A stretch of DNA of 46,916 nt from Erwinia typographi (GCF_000773975.1 NZ_JRUQ01000079.1:1-46916); one strand, 5' to 3'. Counted from the first letter of the stretch, positions 9,599 to 21,644 are shown. The notes: generated from the letters alone by a model not told the origin. Translations and numbers: made by a program.

Positions 9599-10906
9599 TC
9601 AGGCCGGGCGCGTTTTACTACGGCGTTCGGCGATAAAGGCGACGAGGAATACGGCACCAATAAGATCAAAAAAGCCCATCGCCACAAACAGCGGATTAAA
9701 TCCGATGGTGTCGGCGGTGACGCCAATCAGTAGCGAGAACAGGAAGCTGGCGATCCAGGCAAACGAGCCGCGCATTCCGTTTACCGTCGCCATCTGCCCT
9801 TTATCAAAGGATTCAACGACCAGCGCGCTCAACATGCAGGAGATCACCTGGTGACCGAAACCGCCGATGGAGATCAAAATGATGGTGATATAGGGGTCTT
9901 TGGTGAGCGCTACCACCGCCAGCGACAGCATCAGGAAGGCTCCGGTAACGGAGCTGGCTACCACCGAGTTCACCAGCGAACAGCCAAACAGGCGAGTATA
10001 AAGTTTGGTCAGATAGCCGCTGGCGACGCTGCCGAGGTCGGCAGCCAGAAACGGCAGCCAGGCAAACATAGCGATCTGTTTTAAATCCATCCCGCGTTCG
10101 TTAGCCAGGTAAAGCGGCACCCAGAAGCTCAGCACCGCCCAGGCAGGCTCCGCCATAAAGGCTGGAATGGCAATGCCGTAGAAACGTTTATTTTTGGAGA
10201 CGCTCTTCAACGCTTTGAAGAAGGGAAGCCTGACCGCGTCCGGCTCATTGTCCTGCTTGATTAAAGCCAGCTCGTCTTTATCCAGCCGGGGATGATTTTC
10301 CGGTGAGTGATAGAACAGCCACCACAGAATAACCCACAGCAGCGCCAGTACCCCGGAGAAGAAAAAGGCGCCCTGCCAGCCCCAGTACAGGTGCGTAAAG
10401 TAGATGATCGGCGGCGCCAGCATCGCGCCGATCGAAAAGCCGACGCCAGCCCAGCCAGCCGCAATGGGCCGCTCTTTTTTCGGAAACCATTCGCCAATGG
10501 TTTTGGCATTTGCCGGGGTGGCGGCGGCCTCCGCTGCGCCCATAAAAAAGCGCAGGATAGCCAGGTGCATCCAGCTTCCCGCACCGGCATGCAGCAGGCT
10601 GACAATCGCCCAGATCCCGGCACAGATAGCAAACCCCAACTTGAGGCCAATAACATCAATCAGCCAGCCGCACAGCGGCTGAAAGAGGGTGTAGGCAAGC
10701 TGGAAGGCCCCGACAATCCACGAATACTGCTCGGTGGTGATCCCCAGGCTGGCTTTTAACTCGGGGGCAAGAATGCCCAGCGAGTTGCGGGTCAGATAGT
10801 TTACCGTCACGCCAAGCAGGAACAGCACCAGAATCCACCAGCGTAACTTTTTGATTTTCCTTTTACTACCCACCGCTTGTTGTGCACTATTTGCAGCCAG
10901 GCTCAT
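9599..10906 (-). CDS. MFS transporter, ExuT-like anion:cation symporter (hexuronate type)
   Basis: A 435-residue major facilitator with 12 predicted membrane segments. It belongs to the anion:cation symporter group that includes ExuT. Matching features are the start KIKKLRWWILVL, NYLTRNSLGILAPEL, the segment after TM4 (GAAEAAATPANAKTIGEWFPKKER), FMAEPAWAVLSFWVPL, and the ending VTADTIGFNPLFVAMGFFDLIGA. E. coli ExuT imports galacturonate and glucuronate. Here the cargo may be a uronate or a uronate glycoside, since the next gene is a cytoplasmic glycosidase. The divergent promoter shared with uxaC carries candidate UxuR-type operators. Confidence 0.87.
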   Translation of the reverse strand: MSLAANSAQQAVGSKRKIKKLRWWILVLFLLGVTVNYLTRNSLGILAPELKASLGITTEQYSWIVGAFQLAYTLFQPLCGWLIDVIGLKLGFAICAGIWAIVSLLHAGAGSWMHLAILRFFMGAAEAAATPANAKTIGEWFPKKERPIAAGWAGVGFSIGAMLAPPIIYFTHLYWGWQGAFFFSGVLALLWVILWWLFYHSPENHPRLDKDELALIKQDNEPDAVRLPFFKALKSVSKNKRFYGIAIPAFMAEPAWAVLSFWVPLYLANERGMDLKQIAMFAWLPFLAADLGSVASGYLTKLYTRLFGCSLVNSVVASSVTGAFLMLSLAVVALTKDPYITIILISIGGFGHQVISCMLSALVVESFDKGQMATVNGMRGSFAWIASFLFSLLIGVTADTIGFNPLFVAMGFFDLIGAVFLVAFIAERRSKTRPA

Positions 10907-11021
10907 CGCTTATCTCCTGTCGAAAGAGGTAACAGCGGGGTTCAGTCTCAGACTCAAAAAGCCAGATTTCCGATCGACACCATCACCCTGGTTGCCTGCA
11001 TCTTGCGGATAAGGTGAAAAA

Positions 11022-11179
11022 GTGGTCAACATAAAAAGTACAGATGAGTGATATCACTCACAACAATAGCCACTATTGGTCGACCAAAACCAAATATTGG
11101 TGTTTTATGAAGGTTAACCCTCTTTATGCGAACATTTAATGAGCGAATGCGCGCCTTATCGCAGAAAGTGGTCAACCAA
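11022..11179. promoter_or_regulatory. Operator cluster between the MFS gene and uxaC
   Basis: The 317-bp divergent intergenic region holds four related motifs: GTGGTCAACATA (11022-11033), the perfect palindrome TTGGTCGACCAA (11076-11087), ACCAA-ATA-TTGGT (11089-11101) and GTGGTCAACCAA (11168-11179). The TTGGT-NN-ACCAA core is that of UxuR/ExuR operators. The last site lies about 45 bp before the uxaC start, where binding would block transcription. Regulation by the UxuR-like protein of this cassette is inferred. Confidence 0.6.
11045..11060. promoter_or_regulatory. 16-bp perfect palindrome in the MFS/uxaC divergent promoter
   Basis: TGAGTGATATCACTCA is fully self-complementary and lies between two GGT-containing candidate operator motifs. 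It does not have the 6-base spacer of a standard CRP site between GTGA and TCAC. It may be an operator for a second regulator; the binding protein is unknown. Confidence 0.4.
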
Positions 11180-11223
11180 ATACCCTGCCATCCCCGGCGG
11201 ACTGGCGAAACGGAGCGTACTCA

Positions 11224-12633
11224 ATGACGGCTTTTATGGGTGAAGATTTCTTACTGCGCAGCGACGCCGCACGCGAGCTTTATCATCGCTATGCGGCCGA
11301 CATGCCCATCTACGACTATCACTGCCACCTTAATCCGCAGGATATTGCTGAAGACCGCCAGTTTGAGAACCTCAGTCAGATCTGGCTGGAAGGCGATCAC
11401 TACAAATGGCGGGCGCTGCGCGCGGCAGGCGTGGCGGAGTCCCTGATTACCGGCGACGCCAGCGATTACGATAAATACCTTGCCTGGGCGCAAACCGTAC
11501 CAAAAACGCTGGGCAATCCGCTCTATCACTGGACGCATCTGGAACTCAGGCGGCCGTTCGGCCTGACCGGACAGCTATTTAATCCTGAGACCGCCGAACC
11601 TGTCTGGCAGCGCTGTAAAGAGATGCTGAGCACGCCTGAATTCTCCGCGCGTGGGATCATGCGGCAAATGAAGGTGAAAATGGTGGGCACCACCGACGAT
11701 CCCGTTAGCGACCTTGGTTATCATCGCCAGATAGCTAACGACGCCACGTTTGATGTCGCCGTGCTGCCAAGCTGGCGTCCTGACCGGGCGTTTAAAATCG
11801 AGCTGGATGGCTTCCCCGCCTATATTGACCTGCTGGCGGAAGCGGCAGAGTGCGAGATTACCGGCTGGGAAAGCCTGCTCAGCGCGCTGACGCGGCGCCT
11901 GGACCACTTTGATGCGCACGGCTGCCGCGCCGCGGATCATGGCATTGAGGTGGTTCGCTTTACGCCCATACCTACAGAAGCCACCCTGAGCCGCCTGCTG
12001 GCGCGTCGGCTGGCCGGGCAACAGCTGGATGAAACCGAAATTGCAGGCTTCACCACCGCGCTGCTGGTGTGGCTGGGCCAGCAATACGCGAAGCGTGGTT
12101 GGGTGATGCAGTATCATATCGGCGCGCTACGCAACACTAACAGCCGCATGTTTAAACTTATCGGTGCGGATACCGGCTTTGATTCGATCGGCGATCGGCC
12201 TTACGCCAGAGAACTGTCGCAGCTGCTGGATGCGATGGACCAGACCGACGAGCTGCCAAAAACGATCCTCTACTGCCTGAACCCGCGCGATAACGAGACC
12301 ATCGCCTCGCTTACCGGCAATTTTCAGGGAGGCGGCATCGCCGGTAAGATCCAGTTTGGCTCCGGCTGGTGGTACAACGATCAGAAGGACGGGATGCAGC
12401 GCCAGCTTGAGCAGCTCTCGCAGCTCGGCCTGCTGAGCCAGTTCGTCGGGATGCTGACGGATTCCAGAAGCTTCCTTTCCTATACCCGACACGAGTACTT
12501 CCGCCGCATTCTATGCAATATGCTGGGCGAGGGGATGGAACAGGGCGAAATCCCGTACGAAACAGAGTGGATTGGAGAGATGGTGCAGAACATCGCTTAT
12601 CACAACGCGCAGAGGTACTTCGCCAGGGCATGA
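11224..12633 (+). CDS. uxaC: Uronate isomerase UxaC
   Basis: A 469-residue amidohydrolase-superfamily enzyme that converts D-glucuronate to D-fructuronate and D-galacturonate to D-tagaturonate, the first step of hexuronate catabolism. The metal site motif DYHCHL is at residues 31-36. Other conserved segments are TTDDP, the QYHIGALRN stretch, [10 protein letters not shown], and [22 protein letters not shown] near the end. Length equals E. coli UxaC (470). GGAG lies 8 bases before the ATG. It is divergent from the MFS-GH31 genes. The next enzymes (uxaB/uxuB, uxaA/uxuA, kdgK) are not in the window and must be elsewhere. Confidence 0.96.
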   Translation: MTAFMGEDFLLRSDAARELYHRYAADMPIYDYHCHLNPQDIAEDRQFENLSQIWLEGDHYKWRALRAAGVAESLITGDASDYDKYLAWAQTVPKTLGNPLYHWTHLELRRPFGLTGQLFNPETAEPVWQRCKEMLSTPEFSARGIMRQMKVKMVGTTDDPVSDLGYHRQIANDATFDVAVLPSWRPDRAFKIELDGFPAYIDLLAEAAECEITGWESLLSALTRRLDHFDAHGCRAADHGIEVVRFTPIPTEATLSRLLARRLAGQQLDETEIAGFTTALLVWLGQQYAKRGWVMQYHIGALRNTNSRMFKLIGADTGFDSIGDRPYARELSQLLDAMDQTDELPKTILYCLNPRDNETIASLTGNFQGGGIAGKIQFGSGWWYNDQKDGMQRQLEQLSQLGLLSQFVGMLTDSRSFLSYTRHEYFRRILCNMLGEGMEQGEIPYETEWIGEMVQNIAYHNAQRYFARA

Positions 12634-12641
12634 TTCGAAAG

Positions 12642-12672
12642 AGTTGCCTGGCTAAATCGCCAGGCAACTTTT
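12642..12672. terminator. Bidirectional terminator between uxaC and glmS
   Basis: A perfect 11-bp stem, AGTTGCCTGGC / GCCAGGCAACT, with a TAAATC loop is followed by TTT on the plus strand and by CTCTTTC on the minus strand. It lies 9 bp after uxaC and 8 bp after glmS, which converge here. Confidence 0.8.
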
Positions 12673-12679
12673 AAAGGTC

Positions 12680-14512
12680 TTATTCCACCGTCACTGACTT
12701 CGCCAGGTTACGCGGCTGGTCAACGTCGGTGCCCTTAATCAGCGCGACATGGTATGACAGCATCTGAAGCGGGACGGTGTAAAAGATCGGGGCGATAATC
12801 TCTTCCACATGCGGCAGAGGCACGATCCGCATCCCTTCAGAGTTGCTGAAGCCCGCATCCTGGTCGGCAAACACATACAGCAGGCCGCCACGCGCGCGCA
12901 CTTCCTCGATGTTCGACTTCAGTTTTTCCAGCAGCTCATTGTTCGGCGCTACCACAATCACCGGCATATCGGCATCGATCAGCGCCAGAGGGCCATGCTT
13001 CAGCTCACCCGCCGCATAAGCTTCTGCATGAATGTAAGAAATCTCTTTCAGCTTCAGCGCCCCTTCCATCGCAATCGGATACTGATCGCCACGGCCGAGG
13101 AACAGCGCATGATGCTTGTCGGAGAAATCTTCGGCCAGCGCTTCGATTAGCTTATCCTGCGACAGCATCTGCTCAATCCGGCTTGGCAGAGCCTGCAGGC
13201 CGTGCACGATGTCGTGCTCAACCTGGCGATCCATGCCCTTCAGGCGGCCTACTTTAGCCACCAGCATCAGCAGCACGGTCAGCTGGGTGGTGAAGGCTTT
13301 TGTCGAGGCTACGCCGATTTCGGTGCCCGCTTTGGTCATCAGCGCCAGATCCGACTCACGTACCAGCGAAGAACCGGCAACGTTACAGACCGCCAGCGAG
13401 CCGAGATAGCCCAGCTCTTTCGACAGGCGCAGCGCGGCCAGCGTATCCGCCGTTTCGCCCGACTGAGAGAGGGTGATCAGCAGGCTGTTTTTGCGCACGG
13501 CCGATTTACGGTAGCGAAATTCAGAGGCAATCTCCACGTCGCAGGGAACGTTAGCCAGCGCCTCGAACCAGTAGCGCGAAACCATACCGGAGTTGTAGGA
13601 GGTTCCGCAGGCGACGATCTGGATGTGTTCAACCTGTTTAAGCAGCTCGTTAGCCTGAGGGCCCAGCTCGGAGAGATCGACCTCACCATGACTGAAACGC
13701 CCGCTAAGGGTGTTTTTGATCGCCATCGGCTGCTCGTAAATCTCTTTCTGCATGTAGTGACGGTACTGACCTTTATCGCCCGCATCGTACTGGACGTTAG
13801 ATTCGATTTCGCTGCGCTGCACCTGCTCGCCCTGGCGATTAACAATCGTCACGTCACGGCGGGTTATCTCCGCAATATCGCCTTCTTCGAGGTAGATAAA
13901 GCGGCGGGTAACCGGCAGCAAAGCCAGCTGGTCGGAGGCGATGAAGTTCTCACCGACGCCGCGGCCAATCACCAGCGGGCTGCCAGAACGGGCGGCCACC
14001 AGCACGGAGGGATCGCGGCTGTCCATGATCACCATGCCATAGGCACCGCGCAGCTGAGGGATAACCCTCAACACCACATCACGCAGCGAACCACCCTGCT
14101 GTTTTTGCTCCCAGTGAACGAGGTGAGCAACAACTTCGGTATCGGTTTCTGAAGCAAACTTGTAGCCACGTTCAATCAGCAGTTCGCGCAGCGGCTCGTG
14201 GTTTTCAATAATGCCGTTATGCACGATGATGATGTGTTCAGAGATATGGGGATGCGCATTAGCCTCAGAAGGCTCGCCGTGCGTTGCCCAGCGGGTGTGC
14301 GCAATGCCCGTTCCGCCGACCGGCGGGGTGGCTTCCGCCGCTTCCGCCAGCATGGCTACTTTCCCCAGGCGGCGCAGGCGCGTGACCTGACCTTCTGCGG
14401 TAACCACTGCCACACCGGCAGAGTCATAGCCCCGATATTCGAGGCGGCGTAACCCTTCAAGCAAAATTTCAGCAATATCACGCTGGGCTACTGCACCAAC
14501 AATTCCACACAT
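12680..14512 (-). CDS. glmS: Glutamine-fructose-6-phosphate aminotransferase GlmS
   Basis: A 610-residue cytoplasmic enzyme that makes glucosamine-6-phosphate from fructose-6-P and glutamine, the entry to peptidoglycan and LPS amino sugars. Cys2 (MCGIVG) is the amidotransferase nucleophile after Met removal. The class-II glutaminase domain covers about 1-240 ([19 protein letters not shown]). Two SIS domains follow ([40 protein letters not shown]), and the protein ends in the conserved [11 protein letters not shown]. It is downstream of glmU on the same strand, with a 185-bp structured leader that suggests post-transcriptional control as in E. coli glmS. Confidence 0.98.
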   Translation of the reverse strand: MCGIVGAVAQRDIAEILLEGLRRLEYRGYDSAGVAVVTAEGQVTRLRRLGKVAMLAEAAEATPPVGGTGIAHTRWATHGEPSEANAHPHISEHIIIVHNGIIENHEPLRELLIERGYKFASETDTEVVAHLVHWEQKQQGGSLRDVVLRVIPQLRGAYGMVIMDSRDPSVLVAARSGSPLVIGRGVGENFIASDQLALLPVTRRFIYLEEGDIAEITRRDVTIVNRQGEQVQRSEIESNVQYDAGDKGQYRHYMQKEIYEQPMAIKNTLSGRFSHGEVDLSELGPQANELLKQVEHIQIVACGTSYNSGMVSRYWFEALANVPCDVEIASEFRYRKSAVRKNSLLITLSQSGETADTLAALRLSKELGYLGSLAVCNVAGSSLVRESDLALMTKAGTEIGVASTKAFTTQLTVLLMLVAKVGRLKGMDRQVEHDIVHGLQALPSRIEQMLSQDKLIEALAEDFSDKHHALFLGRGDQYPIAMEGALKLKEISYIHAEAYAAGELKHGPLALIDADMPVIVVAPNNELLEKLKSNIEEVRARGGLLYVFADQDAGFSNSEGMRIVPLPHVEEIIAPIFYTVPLQMLSYHVALIKGTDVDQPRNLAKSVTVE

Positions 14513-14530
14513 AGTTTTATTCCTGACGTT

Positions 14531-14687
14531 ATGGCCACGGGGGCCATTAACTTTGTCTTCTGACCTGATTAGCCCGGATTGCTCCGGTTCCCCGAGCCTT
14601 TGTAGAGAGTGGGGATTATATTTATGACTGCCTTTACGGGAGGGATGGATCCCTCCTCAGAATAATTTAGCGGCGGCCTGAGCCGCC
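14531..14687 (-). promoter_or_regulatory. Structured glmU-glmS intergenic leader with three hairpins
   Basis: Three perfect stem-loops are present: GGCGGC-CTGA-GCCGCC (14672-14687), just after the glmU stop; GGAGGGAT-GG-ATCCCTCC (14639-14656); and ATGGCC-ACGGG-GGCCAT (14531-14547), just upstream of the glmS ribosome-binding site. In E. coli glmUS mRNA is processed in this interval, and a leader hairpin that hides the ribosome site is opened by the sRNA GlmZ. The last hairpin is the obvious candidate for that role. The sRNA itself is not in the window. Confidence 0.5.
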
Positions 14688-14697
14688 CGGTTAATGC

Positions 14698-16068
14698 TTA
14701 CTTCTTCTTCTGCGGCCGCTGCCAGCCTGTTTTCAGATTCTGGTCCTTGCGGTTATAAACCAGCCCTTCGGCAGCCACGTCTTTCATCACCGTGGTGCCT
14801 GCGGCAATGGTAGCGCCAGCAGCCACCGAAACTGGCGCAACCAGTTGGGTATCCGAACCGACAAAAACGTCGTCGCCGATCACCGTCAGCGACTTATTCA
14901 CGCCGTCGTAATTACAGGTGATGGTGCCGGCACCGATATTGACGTTCGCGCCAATTTTCGCATCGCCCAGATAGCTCAGATGCCCGGCTTTCGAACCTTT
15001 ACCCAGCGAAGCCTTTTTCATTTCAACAAAGTTGCCAACGTGCGCGCCTTCCGCCAGCTGCGTGCCCGGACGCAGGCGGGCAAACGGCCCTACCGTGCAG
15101 GCCACAGACAGCTCAGCATCTTCCAGCACGCTGTAAGGGCTGATTTCACAATCATCGCCAATCGTACAGTTTTTCAGAATACAGCCGCTGCCGATTTTTA
15201 CCCGATCGCCCAGAGTGACCTTGCCTTCGAGGATCACGTTGATATCGATCTCAACGTCTCGCCCGTGGGTCAGATCACCACGCAGATCGAAACGAGAGGG
15301 ATCTTTTAACATCACGCCAGCCAGCAGTAACCTCTCAGCCTGTTCGCTTTGATACACGCGCTCCAGCGTCGCTAGCTGAAGGCGATTGTTAACGCCGTCT
15401 GTTTCCGTAGAGCGGGCAGGATGCACCGCTTCTGTCACGCGGCCTTCCTGGTGAGCGAGAGCAATAATATCGGTGATGTAATATTCGCCCTGCGCGTTGT
15501 CGTTGGTCAGCTTGCCCAGCCAGCGCTTAAGGTCAGCGCCGTTAGCCAGCAAAATGCCGGTATTGATCTCGGTAATGGCTAACTGGGCAGGCGAAGCATC
15601 TTTCTGCTCGATAATCCCCACCACGGAGCCATTTTCACGAAGGATACGACCATACCCGGTTGGATCATCCAGTATCACCGTCAGCAGCGCTATACCGCCC
15701 TGGGGTTTGACGCTGCGCAGACGCTGGAGGGTTTCCACAGAGATTAGCGGTACGTCGCCATACAGCATCAAAATGTCTTCATCGTCGGCGAAGAAAGGGG
15801 CCGCCTGCTGCATCGCATGGCCAGTGCCCTTCTGCTCGGCCTGCAATATCCAACTGAGCGCCGGGTCCGTCAGCGTTGATTTCAGCAAATCGCCGCCGTG
15901 GCCATAAACCAGGTGAACCTTATCAGCGCCAAGCATATTAGCGGCATCAATGACGTGTTGCACCATCGGCTTTCCAGCCAGACGGTGCAGCACTTTCGGC
16001 AGGTCGGAGTACATGCGGGTTCCCTTGCCGGCGGCAAGGATCACCACGCTCATTGCGCTGGTAGACAT
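14698..16068 (-). CDS. glmU: Bifunctional GlcNAc-1-P uridyltransferase / GlcN-1-P acetyltransferase GlmU
   Basis: A two-domain cytoplasmic enzyme that acetylates glucosamine-1-phosphate and then makes UDP-GlcNAc. The N-terminal pyrophosphorylase domain has [15 protein letters not shown] near residue 11 and LMLYGDVPL near residue 100. The C-terminal left-handed beta-helix acetyltransferase carries hexapeptide repeats ([51 protein letters not shown]). The ATG at 16068 was preferred to 16074: AGGA is spaced 5 bases from it, and it gives 456 residues, the E. coli length. It lies between the atp terminator and glmS, as in E. coli. Confidence 0.97.
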   Translation of the reverse strand: MSTSAMSVVILAAGKGTRMYSDLPKVLHRLAGKPMVQHVIDAANMLGADKVHLVYGHGGDLLKSTLTDPALSWILQAEQKGTGHAMQQAAPFFADDEDILMLYGDVPLISVETLQRLRSVKPQGGIALLTVILDDPTGYGRILRENGSVVGIIEQKDASPAQLAITEINTGILLANGADLKRWLGKLTNDNAQGEYYITDIIALAHQEGRVTEAVHPARSTETDGVNNRLQLATLERVYQSEQAERLLLAGVMLKDPSRFDLRGDLTHGRDVEIDINVILEGKVTLGDRVKIGSGCILKNCTIGDDCEISPYSVLEDAELSVACTVGPFARLRPGTQLAEGAHVGNFVEMKKASLGKGSKAGHLSYLGDAKIGANVNIGAGTITCNYDGVNKSLTVIGDDVFVGSDTQLVAPVSVAAGATIAAGTTVMKDVAAEGLVYNRKDQNLKTGWQRPQKKK

Positions 16069-16137
16069 AGACATCCTGAAGTTCTGTTATCAATCGGAAG
16101 TAAAGCGGTTTCACCGTGAAAATACTACATTTTTCTC

Positions 16138-16175
16138 GGCAAAAAAAATGCCAGTCAGTTTCCTGACTGGCATTT
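16138..16175 (-). terminator. Rho-independent terminator of the atp operon
   Basis: The 13-bp perfect stem AAATGCCAGTCAG / CTGACTGGCATTT has a 4-base loop (GAAA on the minus strand). It is followed on the minus strand by an uninterrupted T run (8 T's including stem bases), 18 bp after atpC. Confidence 0.93.
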
Positions 16176-16193
16176 CTGCGGATTAAACCTGAG

Positions 16194-16613
16194 TTACATC
16201 GCTTTTTTGGTCAACTCGATCACGCGCAGTTTGGCGATCGCTTTAGCCAGTTCAGCCGACGCAGTTGCAAAGTCCACATCACCGTGAGAGCTGTTCATGT
16301 GCTCTTCGGCTTTGCGCTTCGCTTCCAGCGCACGAGCCTCGTCGAGGTCGGTGCCGCGGATCGCCGTGTCGGCCAGCACGGTGACCGCGCCAGGCTGCAC
16401 TTCAAGCAGGCCGCCGGAGAGATAAATATACTCTTCGTCGCCCTTCTCTTTCACGATGCGAACCATACCAGGTTTAATGGCGGTCAGCAGCGGGGCGTGA
16501 CCAGGGAAAATCCCCAGCTCGCCTTCGCTACCTGACACCTGGATTTTCTGCACTGTACCAGCGAACATCTGCTGTTCTGCGCTGACAACGTCCAGGTGAT
16601 AAGTCATAGCCAT
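16194..16613 (-). CDS. atpC: ATP synthase F1 subunit epsilon
   Basis: A 139-residue subunit of the F1 central stalk that inhibits ATP hydrolysis through its movable C-terminal helices. The N-terminal beta-sandwich contains [22 protein letters not shown], and the C-terminal part is a helical hairpin ([16 protein letters not shown] ... [19 protein letters not shown]). Length equals the E. coli subunit (139). It is the last gene of the atp operon, 24 bp after atpD. Confidence 0.98.
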   Translation of the reverse strand: MAMTYHLDVVSAEQQMFAGTVQKIQVSGSEGELGIFPGHAPLLTAIKPGMVRIVKEKGDEEYIYLSGGLLEVQPGAVTVLADTAIRGTDLDEARALEAKRKAEEHMNSSHGDVDFATASAELAKAIAKLRVIELTKKAM

Positions 16614-16637
16614 AGTTAACCTCCAGAGAAACCGTAA

Positions 16638-18083
<1,446 letters not shown>

Positions 18084-18953
18084 TTAAACCGCGGAGGCCC
18101 CACCGACAATCTCGGTAAGTTCCTGGGTGATGCTGGCCTGACGAGCCTTGTTGTAGACCAACTGCAGCTCTTTGATCAGGTTTCCGCCGTTGTCGGTCGC
18201 CGCTTTCATCGCCACCATACGTGCGGCCTGCTCGCTGGCCAGGTTCTCTACAACACCCTGGTAAACCTGAGACTCGACGTAGCGACGCAGTAATGTGTCC
18301 AGCAGCGCTTTCGGATCCGGCTCATACAGATAATCCCAGGTACTCTTCTTCACCACGCCTTCGTCTTCGTCTGCTGGCGGTAACGGCAGCAGCTGAGCGA
18401 TTTGTGGCGTCTGGGACATGGTGTTGATAAATTTGTTGCCGACAATAAACAGCTTGTCGAGACGACCTTCGTCATAGGCTTGCAGCATCACTTTCACTGG
18501 GCCAATCAGATCGGACAGAGAGGGTTTATCTCCCATGCCGGTCACCTGGGCAACCACGTTGCCGCCGACAGAGCTGAAGAATGACAGGCCTTTGGAACCG
18601 ATAATCGCGAGATCGCTCTCAACGCCTTTATCAGACCAGCCTTTCATATCAGCCAGCAATTTTTTGAACAGGTTAATGTTCAAACCACCACAAAGCCCGC
18701 GGTCGGTAGATACGACCAGATAGCCAACGCGCTTAACGTCACGCTCTTCCAGGTAAGGGTGCTTGTACTCCAGATTCCCTAACGCAATGTGACCAATCAC
18801 TTTGCGCATGGTCTCTGCATAAGGACGGCTGGCCGCCATGCGTTCTTGCGATTTACGCATTTTAGAGGCAGCGACCATTTCCATCGCTTTGGTGATCTTC
18901 TGCGTGTTCTGGACGCTTCCGATCTTACTACGTATCTCTTTTGCGCCGGCCAT
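18084..18953 (-). CDS. atpG: ATP synthase F1 subunit gamma
   Basis: The 289-residue rotor shaft of F1. N- and C-terminal helices form the coiled coil inside the alpha/beta ring ([18 protein letters not shown] at the start; the C-terminal helix ends [17 protein letters not shown]). The conserved [11 protein letters not shown] is near residue 82. It is two residues longer than E. coli gamma, apparently from a small change around [12 protein letters not shown]. It lies between atpA (54 bp) and atpD. Confidence 0.98.
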   Translation of the reverse strand: MAGAKEIRSKIGSVQNTQKITKAMEMVAASKMRKSQERMAASRPYAETMRKVIGHIALGNLEYKHPYLEERDVKRVGYLVVSTDRGLCGGLNINLFKKLLADMKGWSDKGVESDLAIIGSKGLSFFSSVGGNVVAQVTGMGDKPSLSDLIGPVKVMLQAYDEGRLDKLFIVGNKFINTMSQTPQIAQLLPLPPADEDEGVVKKSTWDYLYEPDPKALLDTLLRRYVESQVYQGVVENLASEQAARMVAMKAATDNGGNLIKELQLVYNKARQASITQELTEIVGGASAV

Positions 18954-19007
18954 AAGCTTCTCCTCAAAGCCTTGCGGCCTGCCCCCGAAGGAACAAGCCG
19001 CCAGACA

Positions 19008-20549
19008 TTACCAGGACTGGGTTTTCTTAAACGTTTCGAGGAGGCCTTTCAGCTTCTCTTCGATTTCGCCGTTATAGTTACCAGACTGGTTGATTTCAGC
19101 CATCAGCTCAGCGTGATCGCGATCCGCAAAAGCCAGCAGCGCCGCTTCGAAGCTACCGATTTTCGCCAGTTCAACGTCATTCAGGAAGCCACGCTCGGCC
19201 GCAAACAGCACCAGACCCTGCTGCGCTACGGACATCGGCGCATACTGTTTCTGTTTCAGCAATTCGGTCACTTTCTGACCGTGGCTCAGCTGTTTACGGG
19301 TTGCTTCGTCCAGATCGGAAGCGAACTGAGAGAACGCCGCCAGTTCACGATACTGCGCCAGCGCGGTACGGATACCACCGGACAGTTTCTTGATGATCTT
19401 GGTCTGAGCAGCACCACCAACGCGGGATACCGAAATACCAGGGTTAACCGCCGGACGAATACCGGAGTTAAACAGGTTGGTTTCCAGGAAGATCTGACCA
19501 TCGGTAATCGAGATTACGTTAGTCGGAACGAACGCGGAAACGTCGCCAGCCTGAGTTTCGATGATCGGCAGCGCGGTCAGTGAACCGGTTTTCCCTTTCA
19601 CTTCACCGTTGGTGAAACGCTCAACGTAGTCGGCGCTCACGCGGGAAGCACGCTCCAGCAGGCGAGAGTGGAGGTAGAACACGTCGCCAGGGAACGCTTC
19701 ACGACCCGGTGGACGACGCAGCAGCAGGGAAACCTGACGGTAAGCAACAGCCTGTTTAGACAGGTCATCGTAAACGATCAGCGCATCTTCGCCGCGGTCG
19801 CGGAAGTATTCGCCCATTGCGCAACCGGCATACGGCGCCAGGTATTGCAGCGCAGCAGATTCAGAAGCGGTAGCCACCACCACGATGGTGTTAGCCAGCG
19901 CGTTGTGCTCTTCCAGTTTGCGAACCACGTTAGCGATAGTCGACGCTTTCTGACCGATAGCGACGTACACACACTTGATGCCGGAATCGCGCTGGTTGAT
20001 GATCGCATCGATCGCCATTGCGGTTTTACCGGTCTGACGGTCACCGATGATCAGCTCACGCTGGCCGCGGCCGATTGGAATCATCGCATCGACTGACTTG
20101 TAGCCAGTCTGTACAGGCTGGTCAACGGACTGGCGATCGATAACGCCCGGTGCAATCACTTCGATTGGCGAGAAGCCATCGTTGTCGATTGCGCCTTTAC
20201 CGTCGATAGGCGCACCCAGGGTGTTCACCACGCGGCCTAACAGGCCACGGCCAACCGGCACTTCAAGAATACGGCCAGTACACTTAACTTTCATGCCTTC
20301 GGCAAGGTCAGCGTATGGGCCCATTACCACGGCGCCAACGGAGTCGCGCTCCAGGTTCAGTGCGATGGCGTAACGGTTGCCCGGCAGGGCAATCATCTCA
20401 CCCTGCATAACATCGGCCAGGCCGTTTACGCGGATGATACCGTCACTGACGGAAACAATAGTACCTTCATTGTGAGCTTCGCTCACTACATTGAACTGAG
20501 CAATGCGCTGCTTGATCAGTTCGCTGATTTCGGTGGAATTCAGTTGCAT
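19008..20549 (-). CDS. atpA: ATP synthase F1 subunit alpha
   Basis: The 513-residue non-catalytic nucleotide-binding subunit of F1, alternating with beta. The P-loop GDRQTGKT is near residue 169, [13 protein letters not shown] near 260, and the alpha/beta signature [12 protein letters not shown] ([14 protein letters not shown]) near 365. Length equals E. coli alpha (513). It lies 14 bp after atpH. Confidence 0.99.
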   Translation of the reverse strand: MQLNSTEISELIKQRIAQFNVVSEAHNEGTIVSVSDGIIRVNGLADVMQGEMIALPGNRYAIALNLERDSVGAVVMGPYADLAEGMKVKCTGRILEVPVGRGLLGRVVNTLGAPIDGKGAIDNDGFSPIEVIAPGVIDRQSVDQPVQTGYKSVDAMIPIGRGQRELIIGDRQTGKTAMAIDAIINQRDSGIKCVYVAIGQKASTIANVVRKLEEHNALANTIVVVATASESAALQYLAPYAGCAMGEYFRDRGEDALIVYDDLSKQAVAYRQVSLLLRRPPGREAFPGDVFYLHSRLLERASRVSADYVERFTNGEVKGKTGSLTALPIIETQAGDVSAFVPTNVISITDGQIFLETNLFNSGIRPAVNPGISVSRVGGAAQTKIIKKLSGGIRTALAQYRELAAFSQFASDLDEATRKQLSHGQKVTELLKQKQYAPMSVAQQGLVLFAAERGFLNDVELAKIGSFEAALLAFADRDHAELMAEINQSGNYNGEIEEKLKGLLETFKKTQSW

Positions 20550-20563
20550 ATGCTCCAGTCCCC

Positions 20564-21097
20564 TTAAGACTGCAATACGTCTGCAAGACGCTCAAGACGG
20601 CCGCGAACGCTGCCGTCAATGACCATATCACCCGCACGGATGATTACGCCTGCCATTACAGACTTATCGATTTTGCAATTCAGCTTAACTTTGCGTGACA
20701 GACGTTTTTCCATAGCGGCGCTGATTTTCGTCAGCTGTTCGTCACTCAGTGTAGTGGAAGAGATGACCTCAACCTCAGCGGTCGCATCGTGTGCGGCACG
20801 GAGGTGGATAAACTGATCCAGTACATCAGGAAGCGCTGGTAAACGTTTGTTTTCAGCCATCACCTTAATCAGGTTCTGACCTTCTTCATCCAGTTGCGAG
20901 CCGCAGATAGCGATGAACTGAGCAGACAACGATTCCGGCGCAAGCGCGCCGGAAAGAAGTTCTGCTACCTGTTCATTGCTGGCTACCTCGGTAGCGAACG
21001 CCAGCATCTGCTGCCAGCGATCGACACTTTGATGCTCAACAGCAAAGTCAAAAGCTGCTTTGGCGTAGGGGCGAGCTACAGTGGTAAATTCAGACAT
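20564..21097 (-). CDS. atpH: ATP synthase F1 subunit delta
   Basis: A 177-residue peripheral-stalk subunit (OSCP type) that attaches the b dimer to the top of F1. The helical N-terminal domain begins [21 protein letters not shown]. The C-terminal part has the conserved [21 protein letters not shown] near residue 145. Same length as in E. coli (177). It sits 14 bp after atpF and 14 bp before atpA. Confidence 0.98.
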   Translation of the reverse strand: MSEFTTVARPYAKAAFDFAVEHQSVDRWQQMLAFATEVASNEQVAELLSGALAPESLSAQFIAICGSQLDEEGQNLIKVMAENKRLPALPDVLDQFIHLRAAHDATAEVEVISSTTLSDEQLTKISAAMEKRLSRKVKLNCKIDKSVMAGVIIRAGDMVIDGSVRGRLERLADVLQS

Positions 21098-21111
21098 CAG
21101 CCCCTCCCTCC

Positions 21112-21582
21112 TTACAGTTCAGCGACCAGTTTATCAACGATGTCGCTGTTAGCAGCTTCATCCACGGAACGTTCAATGATTTTCTCGGCACCGGCAACCG
21201 CCAGCATCGCGACCTGCTTGCGCAACTCTTCACGTGCACGTTTACGCTCAGCGTCGATTTCAGCCTGAGCCTGGGTGACGATCTTGTTACGTTCCTGCTC
21301 AGCCTCAGCTTTGACTTCGTCCAGGATCTGCGAACGACGCTTGTTAGCCTGTTCGATGATAACCTGAGCTTCCTCTTTCGCTTTCTTCAGCTGGTCGGTC
21401 GCACTGGCCTGCGCGAGATCCAAATCTTTTTTGGCACGTTCAGCGGAAGCAAGGCCTTCGGCAACTTCTTTCTGGCGCTTTTCGATAGCGGCCATCAGCG
21501 GCGGCCATACGTACTTCATGCAGAACAGCACAAACAGGATGAACGCGATAGCCTGGCCGAGGATTGTTGCGTTAATGTTCAC
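21112..21582 (-). CDS. atpF: ATP synthase Fo subunit b
   Basis: The 156-residue peripheral-stalk subunit. A single N-terminal membrane helix ([23 protein letters not shown], residues 4-26) is followed by a long charged helix that dimerises as a right-handed coiled coil ([21 protein letters not shown] through [21 protein letters not shown]). E. coli length is 156. It is preceded by a 102-bp gap with a perfect stem-loop. Confidence 0.98.
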   Translation of the reverse strand: MNINATILGQAIAFILFVLFCMKYVWPPLMAAIEKRQKEVAEGLASAERAKKDLDLAQASATDQLKKAKEEAQVIIEQANKRRSQILDEVKAEAEQERNKIVTQAQAEIDAERKRAREELRKQVAMLAVAGAEKIIERSVDEAANSDIVDKLVAEL

Positions 21583-21644
21583 AGCACAATGCCTCTTGTT
21601 AAGTTAACTTTCTCTCCGGGCGGCAAGCCAACCGGAAGAATCGG

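Noticed and set aside
13202..14152. A 316-codon open frame opposite glmS
   Set aside because: It lies antisense to the highly conserved glmS, its translation is rich in His, Gln and Arg with no domain, and such frames are common opposite GC-rich genes.
14513..14697. glmS ribozyme
   Set aside because: The glmS ribozyme belongs mainly to Firmicutes. The leader here shows simple hairpins and is better explained by sRNA control.
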